DNA from: Ferruginibacter sp.
GTDB lineage: Bacteria > Bacteroidota > Bacteroidia > Chitinophagales > Chitinophagaceae
Direction: 5' to 3'
NCBI RefSeq assembly: GCF_014377975.1
Contig: NZ_JACMOO010000032.1
Span: 1 to 42,210, forward strand
DNA length: 42,210 nt
The notes under the pieces: model-generated
Told to the model about the DNA's origin: nothing
Databases searched by the model: none
What the model saw: the letters and a program-made list of their open reading frames with translations, nothing else
Shown: piece by piece, positions 8,284-19,577 of the stretch
Position numbering within the stretch: position 1 is the first letter of the stretch
How the letters are laid out: every line of letters starts with the position of its first letter
Translations under genes and position numbers: made by a program

Positions 8284-11200
8284 TTATTCCTGCTCTTTCC
8301 TGGGTGCAATCACCGGTACTGCTTTATCCCTGATCAATTTGTTTAATTCAACCACGTCAATATCCATCAATTGCTTCAATTTTTTTAGTTGAATATCAGC
8401 CATTGCACTCAGGTCATTATAGGCTTGCTTTAGCTGCGCAGTGGGGGCGTTGTAGCCACTGTTTGCGTAATTGAACAAACCGCCTATTTTGTCGTTTAAA
8501 CGAATGGGATAATTCAACACATCCTGCCCGCTCTTTGATTTTGTTTGATACAACGCCTCTTCAATTACCGTTAACTGCTTATTAATGGTATCGCCTTTTT
8601 CTTTTATTTCTTTCGGTAAATCTTTTCCCTGGCGTTCCGAAAAACCATTTATTTGTGTACGCATATCACGGATATTTTTAATGGCTTTTTGTATTTCACT
8701 AAATTTATCCCGGATGGTGATCAGTGTAGTAAACTGGTCTTCATATTCCTGTTGCGTTACTTTATAAGTTGGGTTTGCCAGGATCGTAAACGGTTGTATG
8801 GTGGAATCATTCCCTGCTTTTACCTTTACAAAATACTGGCCTGGTGCAGCTTTTGGGCCACCTGCAGATCCGTTCCATAAAATCATTCCATCTATTTTTT
8901 CTGCTTCAGCATAATGCATGTTCCATATAAACTGGTTCATGCCTTTAATGATTTCTATCTGGTCTTTTTTCTCCTTGGCATCGGTTGCGAATGTTTTTAT
9001 TTCTTTTTTATTTTTATCCAGGATGGTGATACTACCTTTAATGCTATCAATAAAATCTTTAACAAAATAATTGATTACCGAGCCATTGGGAGGATTGGTA
9101 CCTGCATTTTTTGCATTGATATTAACTGAGCCATCTCTGCGGTAAGCATCATTTACGGGCAATACATAAAAATTTTTGTTGAGCGTTGCGGGATCAAATT
9201 GCTGTATGGGTGTAAGATCATCAATGGCCCAGAAAGCACGCCCCTGGGTAGCAACGATTAAATCATTGTTTTTAATGGTAAGATCTGTAATGGGAACAAT
9301 GGGTAAATTTAACTGAAACGGGCGCCAGTTAGCACCATCATTGTAACTGATGTACATTCCGTATTCAGTACCTGCATATAATAATCCTGCCCGCTTTTTA
9401 TCTGCACGAAGTGTTCTTGCAAAATGCATAGCAGGAATGCCATTGGTAATTTCTTTCCAGGTTTTACCATAATCTTCCGTTTTAAAAATATAAGGTTTAA
9501 AATCATCCAGCTTGTATTTAGTGCCCACAATATAAGCAGCACCTTTTTTAAAAGGATCAGCGTCTATACAGTTCCACATCATCCACTTGCCTGCTGCCGG
9601 TGGCGTTACTTCGCTCCAGTTTTTACCGCCATCCTTACTCACATTAACGCGGCCGTCATCACTGCCAGTCCACAATAAATCTTTTTCATACGGGCTTTCC
9701 AATGCTGTAAAAATGGTGCAGTAATATTCAACAGAGGTATTGTCCTGCGTAATAGGGCCACCACTGCTGCGTTGTTTGGTTGTATCATTGGTGGTAAGGT
9801 CAGGGCTGATCATTTCCCAGGTTTGTCCTTCATTTTCTGTTACAAATAAATTTTGTGCACACACATACAGCCGCTTAGGATTGTGCGGTGAAAAGAAGAT
9901 GGGGAAGTTCCATTGAAAGCGGTATTTCATGGAGATTACACCTGCACCCATTGGGTTATCCGGGTACACACTGATGGCCCGGTTTTCACCGGTTTTATGA
10001 TCATAGCGACTCAGGTAGCCATCATAATTTCCACCATACACCACGTCAGGATTAAGCGGATCAGCGACCACGTATCCACTTTCTGCACCTGCTGTCGGGC
10101 TCCAGTCAGCGGTAGTTATTTGATCTCCGTCGCTTGCACTTAATATTCTTACTGTACTGTTGTCTTGCTGTGCTCCTAAAATCCGGTAAGGAAAATGATT
10201 GTCTGTTGAAACCCGGTATATCTGAGCCGTCGGCTGGTTTTCGTACGTACTCCAGTTTGCGCCGGCGTCAAAACTAACTTGCGCTCCGCCGTCATCTGCC
10301 ACAATCATCCTGCGGGCATCTTCGGGGTCAATCCAAAGATCGTGGTGATCGCTATGCGGTGTGCTGATGGTTTGTTTAAATGTTTTGCCTCCATCAATAC
10401 TACGATACATACCTACGTTCAATGCATAAATGATATTTTCATTTTTTGTATCGGCAAATATTTTACTAAAGTACCATGCACGCTGGCAGATATTGGCATC
10501 GTCTGTTTGTTTTTCCCAGGTATTGCCACCATCATCACTGCGGTACAAACCACGGCTCTTGCATTCAATGAGGGCATACACTCTATCAGGATTTACCGCA
10601 CTCACTGTAAAGCCAATATTACCAATGATTTCTTTTTTAGGCATGCCTTTTTTATCCATCAGACTTGCCCAGGTTTCACCACCATCTGTACTCTTCCACA
10701 ATGCACTTCCAGGGCCACCACTTTCCAGGCTGTAAGCGGTACGGCCAATGTTCCAGGTACTGGCATACAGTACGTTTGGATTACCAGGTTCCATCACCAA
10801 TTCTGCTGCACCTGCGTTGGCATTGGCAAATAAAACCTTGCGCCAGGTTTTTCCTCCATCCATCGTTTTATATACTCCACGATCCTGACTTGGGCCAAAC
10901 AAATGGCCAATTACGGATGCCCAGACAATATCCGGATTTTTTGGATGAACAATGATGCGGCCGAAATGCCTTGCGTTTTTAAGACCAATATTTTTCCAGC
11001 TGCGGCCGCCATCTTCACTCTTCCACATGCCATTGATACCTTCACTCACATTGCCCCGCAACGTGTTTTCTCCTTGGCCGGCATACAATATACTTTCGTC
11101 ACTGGGTGCTACTGCTACAGCTCCAATGCTGCCACCAAATGTTTTATCGCTTATATTTTTCCAATTGCTGCCACCATCAGTGGTTTTCCACACGCCTCCC

Positions 11201-11403
11201 CCCGCTGAGCCAAAGAAAAAGGTATTTTTATTTTTATAACTTCCTGCTACGGTACCGCTTCTACCTCCGCGGAAAGGCCCTATTTGCCTGTATTTTACCT
11301 TGCCAAATAAAATAGAATCTGTAGCCGCAAACGATATTTTTTCTTTTTGTGCTGATGCAAAAAATACAGCCAGTATTGCTGTGGCCGAAAGCAGTAGTTT
11401 CAT
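8284..11403 (-). CDS. Large secreted BNR-repeat (VPS10/sortilin-like) beta-propeller protein
   Basis: This 1039-residue protein has an N-terminal signal (LAVFFASAQ, residues 1-19). It is dominated by Asp-box repeats of the S-x-D-G-G-x-T-W type: about eleven can be read, for example KTTDGGSNW, KSEDGGRSW, KTMDGGKTW, KSTDGGETW, RSDDGGNTW, VSKDGGKNW and KTEDYGKTW. These build one or two beta-propellers, as in sortilin and BNR sialidase-like proteins. The C-terminal 250 residues are charged and partly helical (NIRDMRTQINGFSERQGKDL). Database entries often call such proteins glycosyl hydrolases, but no catalytic residue set can be named here. They are abundant in Bacteroidota, and function is not established. 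The gene is alone and convergent with the preceding operon. Confidence 0.85.
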   Translation of the reverse strand: MKLLLSATAILAVFFASAQKEKISFAATDSILFGKVKYRQIGPFRGGRSGTVAGSYKNKNTFFFGSAGGGVWKTTDGGSNWKNISDKTFGGSIGAVAVAPSDESILYAGQGENTLRGNVSEGINGMWKSEDGGRSWKNIGLKNARHFGRIIVHPKNPDIVWASVIGHLFGPSQDRGVYKTMDGGKTWRKVLFANANAGAAELVMEPGNPNVLYASTWNIGRTAYSLESGGPGSALWKSTDGGETWASLMDKKGMPKKEIIGNIGFTVSAVNPDRVYALIECKSRGLYRSDDGGNTWEKQTDDANICQRAWYFSKIFADTKNENIIYALNVGMYRSIDGGKTFKQTISTPHSDHHDLWIDPEDARRMIVADDGGAQVSFDAGANWSTYENQPTAQIYRVSTDNHFPYRILGAQQDNSTVRILSASDGDQITTADWSPTAGAESGYVVADPLNPDVVYGGNYDGYLSRYDHKTGENRAISVYPDNPMGAGVISMKYRFQWNFPIFFSPHNPKRLYVCAQNLFVTENEGQTWEMISPDLTTNDTTKQRSSGGPITQDNTSVEYYCTIFTALESPYEKDLLWTGSDDGRVNVSKDGGKNWSEVTPPAAGKWMMWNCIDADPFKKGAAYIVGTKYKLDDFKPYIFKTEDYGKTWKEITNGIPAMHFARTLRADKKRAGLLYAGTEYGMYISYNDGANWRPFQLNLPIVPITDLTIKNNDLIVATQGRAFWAIDDLTPIQQFDPATLNKNFYVLPVNDAYRRDGSVNINAKNAGTNPPNGSVINYFVKDFIDSIKGSITILDKNKKEIKTFATDAKEKKDQIEIIKGMNQFIWNMHYAEAEKIDGMILWNGSAGGPKAAPGQYFVKVKAGNDSTIQPFTILANPTYKVTQQEYEDQFTTLITIRDKFSEIQKAIKNIRDMRTQINGFSERQGKDLPKEIKEKGDTINKQLTVIEEALYQTKSKSGQDVLNYPIRLNDKIGGLFNYANSGYNAPTAQLKQAYNDLSAMADIQLKKLKQLMDIDVVELNKLIRDKAVPVIAPRKEQE

Positions 11404-11975
11404 AGAAGAAATGATTTTGTTGAAATTGGAAATTACGACAAACAGCTGACACTTTTTGTTTGTGTGAGGGTATTTCCAAATGTCGCACCTTTAGCTGCGG
11501 TTCTGAAATACGTTTTGGTTAGCTCAATTATTTTACTTCATTGTTCATTTTTTTATTCGCCCAATACTCAGCAAATTTTGAGCTCTTTCAACTGTTTATT
11601 TTTGTCCCGGTAATTTCATCCGTTTTTGTACAAGCTGGTGATGGTTGATCTGGCGTGAACATGTGAAAGCAATTCAGCATGAAAACTGTAGCTATTGAGC
11701 TTTTTGCCGTTACAGAATAAATGGAAGGTTTATTCACTAACAACTTTTAGGTTTTAAGATGGAGAAACCAATTTCTGTCAATGTATTAAAATATGCTTTT
11801 AAAACGACGAGAATCCTTATAGTCAATAGATTTTGGTTTTATGGGTGGTAGATGTGCATTCCTTCATATTGGTGCCGTAAACTATAGATTCTCTGTCTTA
11901 TTCTTCTTTTTTCTGCCATAATTTATTTTAAAGAAAATATCTTTTTCTTTATTGGTATAAGCCTGGAAACAGCCT
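11404..11975. other. Intergenic stretch without recognised gene
   Basis: About 570 bp between the start of the BNR gene and the transposase remnant. It must contain the BNR gene's promoter (minus strand). I see no convincing open frame, RNA gene or repeat. It may include the flank or end of the decayed insertion sequence to its right, but I could not identify terminal inverted repeats. Confidence 0.5.
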
Positions 11976-12440
11976 ATGATAAAAACAGCGAAACGCCTCT
12001 GCCGTAATTTATCTGACGAAGATTTTAGCGATCATATCAACACCCGGATTATTCGCCTTGGTGATGATAAAATCACCGATAAAATGGTGATAGCCACTGA
12101 CCCAGGTGATATAATGAATCCATACGCCAAGGCTATGGAAAAGCTTTGCGGTATTTGCAATGGAAGCTCCGGTAAAGGTGTAACATGTTACCATTTGTGC
12201 CAGGTAACAGCAACCAATTTAAAATAGGATAAAGTAGCATCACTTATATTGTGAAACATTTTCAGACAAAGAAAGAAGGCTATATCAGTAGCACCCAAAA
12301 AATAATGGAAGCCATCAATAAGATAATAGCAAAAACCGCTACAGCAGGCACCTGAGCAATTGACCGAGGTGGCAACTGCAATGAAATTATTATTATATTT
12401 AAATCGACTCTTTAACAAGAAAGGTAAAACTTTTGCAACT
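11976..12440 (+). pseudogene. Decayed DDE-type insertion-sequence transposase
   Basis: The first open stretch (11976-12227, 83 codons) reads LGDDKITDKMVIATDPGDI then NPYAKAMEKLCGICNGSSGK and YHLCQVTA. This resembles the first catalytic-Asp region of an IS4-like or related DDE transposase family (D-x-x-D-I-x-K-P-Y-A-K-x-M-E, D-G-S, G-Y-x-x-x-x-V). The similarity continues in other frames. LYCETFSDKE is read from 12244. EGYISSTQKIMEAINKIIAK is read about 12272-12340. AIDRGGNCNEI follows from about 12356, after a TGA at 12353 where such proteins usually have Trp; this is the second Asp block. At least two frameshifts and stops therefore break the gene, and the N- and C-terminal parts are missing or unrecognisable. 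IS family is not certain. Confidence 0.6.
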
Positions 12441-12728
12441 TTATCACTTAATAATCTGGCACTATTTTTTGATTATTTTTTCCCGGATTTTTATTTCCAT
12501 CGATAGAAAAAGCCATATCCTTATTCCCAATATTTTCTGTAAAAAACTTTTTTTACAACCTCCATTTGTTATTACTGTTTCATCAATGTAGCATTTAATC
12601 AACTAATACCTTAACATCCGTTAATTTTTTAGTGAACAGAAATATTTTTTTGTAAATTATAAATCCGCCTTTCTTCACGCCCCGTACATCACTCAAATAA
12701 ATTAAAAAATCTAACACAAAATTTAAAA

Positions 12729-13298
12729 ATGAAAAAGATTAAAACATTATTGGTTGTAGCAACAGCAGCTTTATTAACGCAGATTTCGTTTGCACAAACA
12801 AAGAGTATGTCCAAAGAAAAAACTGTAATGGTTGGCGGCGCTGCCATGTATCCATCTAAAGACATTGTTACCAATGCGGTAAATAGTAAAGATCATACCA
12901 CATTGGTAGCGGCTGTAAAAGCTGCCGGTCTTGTTGAAACCTTGCAAAGTGCAGGACCCTTCACGGTTTTTGCACCAACCAATGAGGCATTTGATTTATT
13001 GCCCGCAGGTACTGTGACTACTTTATTAGAACCAAAAAATAAAGAAATGCTGGCAGGCATATTAACTTATCATGTTGTAGCAGGAAAAGTTAGTGCAGCT
13101 GATCTGGTAAAAATGATTAAAGAAGGTAATGGCATGGCAACACTTTTAACAGTTGCCGGTGGTAAATTAACCGCAATGATGGCAGGTAAAAAGATAGCAA
13201 TAAAAGATGAAAAAGGCGGTGTTGCTTATGTAACTATTGCAGATGTAAATCAAAGCAATGGCGTTATACATGTAATAGACCATGTATTGCTTCCATAA
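12729..13298 (+). CDS. Secreted fasciclin (FAS1) domain protein
   Basis: This 189-residue protein has a Sec signal (about residues 1-22, ISFAQ) and one FAS1 domain from about residue 45 to the end. Both signature boxes are present: H1 as FTVFAPTNEAFDLLP and H2 near the C-terminus as NGVIHVIDHVLLP, with the YHVV motif (ILTYHVVAGK) between them. FAS1 domains mediate adhesion or matrix binding outside the cell; no specific ligand can be named. The domain fills nearly the whole protein, which is usual for bacterial single-FAS1 proteins. It stands alone with its own downstream terminator. The long AT-rich leader (12660-12728) gives no clear consensus promoter. Confidence 0.93.
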   Translation: MKKIKTLLVVATAALLTQISFAQTKSMSKEKTVMVGGAAMYPSKDIVTNAVNSKDHTTLVAAVKAAGLVETLQSAGPFTVFAPTNEAFDLLPAGTVTTLLEPKNKEMLAGILTYHVVAGKVSAADLVKMIKEGNGMATLLTVAGGKLTAMMAGKKIAIKDEKGGVAYVTIADVNQSNGVIHVIDHVLLP

Positions 13299-13331
13299 TA
13301 GAAGTACTTTTCAATGATAGATTAAATGGTG

Positions 13332-13361
13332 ATGCAGTCCGGTTTTCGGGCTGCATTTTTT
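13332..13361 (+). terminator. Rho-independent terminator of the fasciclin gene
   Basis: Stem ATGCAGTCC / GGGCTGCAT (with one T-G pair) around loop GGTTTTC is followed by six T, 34 bp after the fasciclin stop codon. Confidence 0.8.
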
Positions 13362-13390
13362 ATGGATAGTATAAATTTATATCTACTCAT

Positions 13391-13419
13391 AAAAAAAGAC
13401 AGCGAAATAATTGCTGTCT
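13391..13419 (-). terminator. Rho-independent terminator of the symporter gene
   Basis: Read on the minus strand, stem AGACAGC / GCTGTCT with a 9-nt loop is followed by seven T. It lies just downstream of the symporter stop, back to back with the fasciclin terminator. Confidence 0.8.
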
Positions 13420-13446
13420 GGGTGTCGGGGCTGTTAATAAGGGTCA

Positions 13447-15378
13447 TTAAAAATCTTTTAAACGGTTCCACCACGTACGTTTCATTACCAAAAATATTAT
13501 GGCAGTTAAAGCCAGCACAATACCCAATCCTGTCCATTGGTTTAAGATGAGGTACATGGGTACCAGCATTAATAAAATTTGTCCTGCCATACCCAGACCT
13601 ATATTGAGTATATTGATGGGAAGATTTTTATTAGCTTTAAAATCAGGGTCTTCGGCAACCGCCATTTCGTGTATTGGTTTCCAAAAACCCCAGGGCCTTA
13701 CATTTTTATAAAAGGTAAGCAAAGTGAGCGTATCAGTAGCAGGAGCGCTATAAGTGCCAATGATGCAGGCGATGAATTGGATTATAATAAACAGCGGAAA
13801 AAAATACAACATCCTGGTACCATCAAAGTAGGTGGTGATGCCGGTTACGCTAAGCAGCGGCGGGATAGCACTTACAATAATACCAGCCAGCATACCATAA
13901 AAAAAGCCGTTGGCATTAAAGCGCCACCAGTACCATTTTAATACATTGGCGCTAACAAAACCACCATATAAACCCGCGGTAATGATGTTAAAAATCATGT
14001 TTACATCTTTAATGAGCAGGCCCAGTCCGATACCAAAAATTACCATCACAATACCACTCAGATAACTCATAGCAATTACTTTTTTACGGGTAGCTGCGGG
14101 GTTAAAATACTTAAGGTAAATATCGTTTACAATATAGGCCTGCCCTGCATTTAAGGTTCCGCTAAAATTGCTCATAAAGGCGCCTAGAAATCCGGCCAGT
14201 ACTAATCCGATCAATCCCACGGGTAAAAATTTACTGATTACAGCAGGCATGATATTTTCAAAATTTAATAACCCATCGCTGCCATTGTGCAAGTCAAGAT
14301 CCTTAAAATATAAAATACCCAATACACAAAGCCCCATCGTCATAAAATATCTTACCGGCATCAATATCACCGAAATAAAACCGCTCATTTTACTGGCTTC
14401 TTCGGGATTTTTTGTACTCAATATTTTTTGACAATCGTAGTTAGGTGCAGGGCCCGCCAGGCTTTTCATTATGCCGCTAAACAACATCATCCCCATAATG
14501 GCAGAAAATAACTGGTAGCCATCTTTTTCTAATTTAATTTTTGCATCGGTTAATTTATTGGTCCAGTCCAGGCCAAGGTTCATCCCAAAAAACGGGGAGT
14601 CCCAGCTTTTTGGAACCCTGTCTAACACATTTACTCCGGTGGCACTTAAATGCCGCATGGCAATGGTACCTACAAACAGGGAGCAAATAATCATGATCAT
14701 ATATTTGATCACATCCGCCAGTACAATACCATGCATGCCACCAAGAATGCTATAGATCATTGCAACCAAACAGATAGTTACGCCATAAAATTGTGCGGTA
14801 CTATGTTTGGAGATTTCCAACGCCAACCGGTATTGATCATTGCCAGTCGCAAAAGCTGTTTCACCGTGACTGAGAAATGGAAAAATATTTTTGATGCGCT
14901 CGTAAGGAATAAATATTTGTAAAAATTCACCTACGCCTACAAAGGCATAAGCCATATAACCGATGCATAAAATAAGCGCAAAGGCCACCACTACTTTATG
15001 GCTTTCCCCAACACCCCGATCCGTAAGCCCAAAGCGGGTTTTCAGCCATTCAGCACCGGTGGTGGCATTGCTTCGGCGCAACCAGCGGCTTAAAAAAACC
15101 ATTAAAAAAATCTGGTTAAAGATGGGCCACATCCAGGGAATCCATACACTTTTAAAGCCGTATAAAAATGCCATGCTAACCAGCAGCATCGTGCCGCTGA
15201 TATCGAACATATCACTGGCATCGCTTAAGCCCAAAGCATACCAGGGTAAAGATTTGCCGGCCATCAGGTAGGCATCTTTACTTTTCTTTGACCGGTTTTT
15301 CATGTAAAAACCAAGAAATATCATCAAGGCAAAATAGGCAAGAATAATCAGCAGGTCAATCGTTGAAAGAATATACAT
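13447..15378 (-). CDS. Sodium:solute symporter (SSS family)
   Basis: This 643-residue integral membrane protein has about 13-14 hydrophobic segments spread along its length. It starts with STIDLLIILAYFALMIFLGF and is followed by the typical SSS cytoplasmic loop (KNRSKKSKDAYLMAGKSLPW). GLSDASDMFDISGTMLL corresponds to the conserved TM2 region, and FLGAFMSNFSGTLNAGQAYIVNDIY to the sodium-site helix region of SGLT-like carriers. SSS members take up sugars, amino acids or other small solutes with Na+. The substrate cannot be read from sequence. Being divergent from a cytoplasmic beta-glucosidase, it could import a beta-glucoside or glucose; this is inference from context. It has its own terminator. 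Confidence 0.9.
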   Translation of the reverse strand: MYILSTIDLLIILAYFALMIFLGFYMKNRSKKSKDAYLMAGKSLPWYALGLSDASDMFDISGTMLLVSMAFLYGFKSVWIPWMWPIFNQIFLMVFLSRWLRRSNATTGAEWLKTRFGLTDRGVGESHKVVVAFALILCIGYMAYAFVGVGEFLQIFIPYERIKNIFPFLSHGETAFATGNDQYRLALEISKHSTAQFYGVTICLVAMIYSILGGMHGIVLADVIKYMIMIICSLFVGTIAMRHLSATGVNVLDRVPKSWDSPFFGMNLGLDWTNKLTDAKIKLEKDGYQLFSAIMGMMLFSGIMKSLAGPAPNYDCQKILSTKNPEEASKMSGFISVILMPVRYFMTMGLCVLGILYFKDLDLHNGSDGLLNFENIMPAVISKFLPVGLIGLVLAGFLGAFMSNFSGTLNAGQAYIVNDIYLKYFNPAATRKKVIAMSYLSGIVMVIFGIGLGLLIKDVNMIFNIITAGLYGGFVSANVLKWYWWRFNANGFFYGMLAGIIVSAIPPLLSVTGITTYFDGTRMLYFFPLFIIIQFIACIIGTYSAPATDTLTLLTFYKNVRPWGFWKPIHEMAVAEDPDFKANKNLPINILNIGLGMAGQILLMLVPMYLILNQWTGLGIVLALTAIIFLVMKRTWWNRLKDF

Positions 15379-17090
<1,712 letters not shown>

Positions 17091-17136
17091 ACGCGGCTTT
17101 ACTGTAACTGTAAATTATAATAAACTGCCGCCATAC

Positions 17137-19326
17137 TCATTCACCGGGATGATATATTTTTTCGAAATGCTTTTTAATATCTTCCGGGTAAAACAAAACA
17201 TCTTTAAACTGTCCATGAGTGTACATTTCAGCCTGGTCTTTAAAATGTTTTGACGAAGGGTCACCGCTTTGTCCACCTGCGAGTAGGGATTTTGCTTTTA
17301 CTGTTTTACCAAATTCTACGGCACAGATAAAGCTATTGCCGCTTACGCCATAACGCTTTTTACTGCCCGCAAAATACCTGCTGTTGTAGGAAGGTAGTTG
17401 TCCCCAGAGGGCAGATGCAAATCCCATTGGAATGCTTGGTAAATTATCGTTGTATTGATCGGGCATTTCATCCGTAACACGTTGAAAACGGTTGATGGTT
17501 CCCCAGGGTATCTGCCAACTGCCAAATTTGATATTGAGTTCATTTACTACCTCCAGCAATGCAGGTAATAACTGTTCGGCGGAAGCGGTTGCAGCAAAAT
17601 TTTTGGTGCCTTGCACCTGGTCAGTTTCTCCTTCACCTGTATATATTTTCTGAATACGTTTATCTAATTTTTGCGCCCATTCCACGGCAAGCGTTGTAGC
17701 CACAGATTGTTCGCCGGAATGATAATCCCAGCTTTTTAAAATAGCAACCGGTTCTTTCAATAGTTTGTAAACGGTATCGCCCGAAGCAAGATTTTTTTCA
17801 AAAGAATTTACCAATGCCGGTACTAAAACTTCAAAGGCAGCGAGGTAGGTATCGTAGCCTTTTGCAATCACTTTATCCAGCGTATATTTTTTTTCTGTGC
17901 CTAAAATTCTAACTGCATTTACACCCCTGAAATTTTCTCCGTCGGGCGCCATATAAGCCGGGTAATTTTCTTTTTTCGGACTGTTATTACCGGCAACAGA
18001 AAAAGGAGTAGAGTTACAATTTTGCAGCCAGCCATTGGCTGGATTGAACAAGTGAACAATATCTTTTTGCTCATGCAATCCTTTCCATTCTGTTGCCGAA
18101 GTGCTGCCATCCACCGGCATTGCCCAGTTTAATGTTTTATCTCTTACCGGTATAAAATTACCATGCCAGTAAGCAATATTTCCTTTGTCGTCTGCATATA
18201 CGGTATTGTTACTGGTATTGCCTTTCAGATCCATTACTTTTTTATAGCCCTCAAAATTAACCACCTTGGTACGCAGCCAGCTTTGCTGCAAACTAATAGC
18301 TGAACGGTTAAAGGATTTAAGGCTGATCCATTTGTTATTGCGCATTGCCATCACCGGCCCGTGGTGCGTAAAATATGCCTGGATTATTTTCGTTTTCAGT
18401 TGGCCCTTCTCTGCAAAACGCAACACCATTTTCTTTTGAATAACTGGCTTTAACTCGCGATTGTATTCGTAAAAAAGTTTTTTATTTTTAGTGACTATTT
18501 TTTCTTCATATAAGTCGGCTACGTCTACACTGCTGCTGGTATGCATCCATCCACAATGTTCATTAAATCCCTGGTATACAAAAAACTGTCCCCAGGTAAC
18601 GGCACCGTACACATTCAATCCTTCCGTGCTGGTAACCTGCACTTCGGGCCTGAAATAAAAAGTTACATGGGGATTGATATATAAAATTGCATTGCCCGAT
18701 TCTGTTACTGAGGGGCCAAATGCAAATCCATTGGAACCAGTTTGCTGATCTGGATCTTTTGCAACAGCGACTGCTTTAAATTTTTCTCCTCCATAAAAAT
18801 TTTTTAAATCAGCGGTCGAAATATCCGCAGTATTAATTGCTCCAATACTTCCATCCGTCCACAATAATGGATACCAGGGCTGAAAGCGAAATATCATTTG
18901 TGGCTTTACCTGTGGGTTTTTATACAGATAGTAATTGATGCCATCTGCATACGCATTCAATAATTTTTTCAACCAGGGTCTGGCGGCATTGTAGTCTTTT
19001 TTTGCATCCGCAGAATCTATCAATAATTGCAGCAATAAGTCATCATATAAAACAGCTTCGCCTTTTACTTCTGCCATCCTACCCAGTTTTTCAATATAAT
19101 TTAATTCTACTCGTTTAAAATCATCCTCGCACTGTGCATACAATAAACCAAAAACGGCATCTGCATCTGTTTTACCGGTAATGTGCGGAATACCCCAATT
19201 GTCTCTTATAATAGAAACTTGGTTAGCCTGGTGTTGCCAGCGGCTGATTTCTTTTGCGGAAAATTTCTGGGCCAATAATTGTACTGGAAACAGTAACAAC
19301 AGCAGCAGTAATTTATTTACAGGCAT
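17137..19326 (-). CDS. Secreted penicillin acylase family Ntn hydrolase
   Basis: This 729-residue precursor has a signal peptide (residues 1-20, LLAQ). Family members (penicillin G acylase, AHL acylases, aculeacin acylase) self-cleave into alpha and beta chains; the new N-terminal Ser of the beta chain is the nucleophile. The probable site is Ser198 in QQTGSNGFAFG. RDNWGIPHITGKTDADAVFGLLYAQCEDDF is the typical alpha-chain start, cited here as residues 41-70. HTSSSVDVADLY and the downstream NTVYADDKGNIAYWH correspond to the conserved beta-chain strands. GSNGFAF in place of the common GSNNW is a variant seen in the broader family. It would hydrolyse an amide bond in the periplasm; the substrate (lactam, acyl-homoserine lactone, lipopeptide) cannot be inferred. 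Confidence 0.9.
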   Translation of the reverse strand: MPVNKLLLLLLLFPVQLLAQKFSAKEISRWQHQANQVSIIRDNWGIPHITGKTDADAVFGLLYAQCEDDFKRVELNYIEKLGRMAEVKGEAVLYDDLLLQLLIDSADAKKDYNAARPWLKKLLNAYADGINYYLYKNPQVKPQMIFRFQPWYPLLWTDGSIGAINTADISTADLKNFYGGEKFKAVAVAKDPDQQTGSNGFAFGPSVTESGNAILYINPHVTFYFRPEVQVTSTEGLNVYGAVTWGQFFVYQGFNEHCGWMHTSSSVDVADLYEEKIVTKNKKLFYEYNRELKPVIQKKMVLRFAEKGQLKTKIIQAYFTHHGPVMAMRNNKWISLKSFNRSAISLQQSWLRTKVVNFEGYKKVMDLKGNTSNNTVYADDKGNIAYWHGNFIPVRDKTLNWAMPVDGSTSATEWKGLHEQKDIVHLFNPANGWLQNCNSTPFSVAGNNSPKKENYPAYMAPDGENFRGVNAVRILGTEKKYTLDKVIAKGYDTYLAAFEVLVPALVNSFEKNLASGDTVYKLLKEPVAILKSWDYHSGEQSVATTLAVEWAQKLDKRIQKIYTGEGETDQVQGTKNFAATASAEQLLPALLEVVNELNIKFGSWQIPWGTINRFQRVTDEMPDQYNDNLPSIPMGFASALWGQLPSYNSRYFAGSKKRYGVSGNSFICAVEFGKTVKAKSLLAGGQSGDPSSKHFKDQAEMYTHGQFKDVLFYPEDIKKHFEKIYHPGE

Positions 19327-19518
19327 GCGTTTATTTTTTGGTAAAGATAAATAACGAAAGAAGGTATAATTGTGATAATATACTTAACCCAAAAAAAATG
19401 ATGTTCTTATTAAAAAATTTAACTTTTCTATTTTTGTTTAAAACGGGGGCTCCTGGCTCAAAATAAAATATGAAAATAAAATATTTGCAGCATTGACTGA
19501 ACACTTATTGTACGTTAA

Positions 19519-19547
19519 TTGTAAACGAAGCTGTTGCGTTATCTTTA
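19519..19547 (+). promoter_or_regulatory. Possible Bacteroidota-type promoter for the sugar dehydrogenase operon
   Basis: TTG at 19519-19521 and TATCTTTA at 19540-19547, 18 nt apart, resemble the -33 TTG and -7 TAnnTTTG consensus of Bacteroidota (one mismatch in the -7 box). It lies 30 bp before the start codon. Confidence 0.3.
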
Positions 19548-19577
19548 ACCACTTTTTAGAAACATAAAATTACAGGA

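Noticed and set aside
10279..10833. Long plus-strand open frame opposite the BNR gene
   Set aside because: It is a mirror of the Asp-box repeats on the minus strand, with no family resemblance, signal or spacing of its own.
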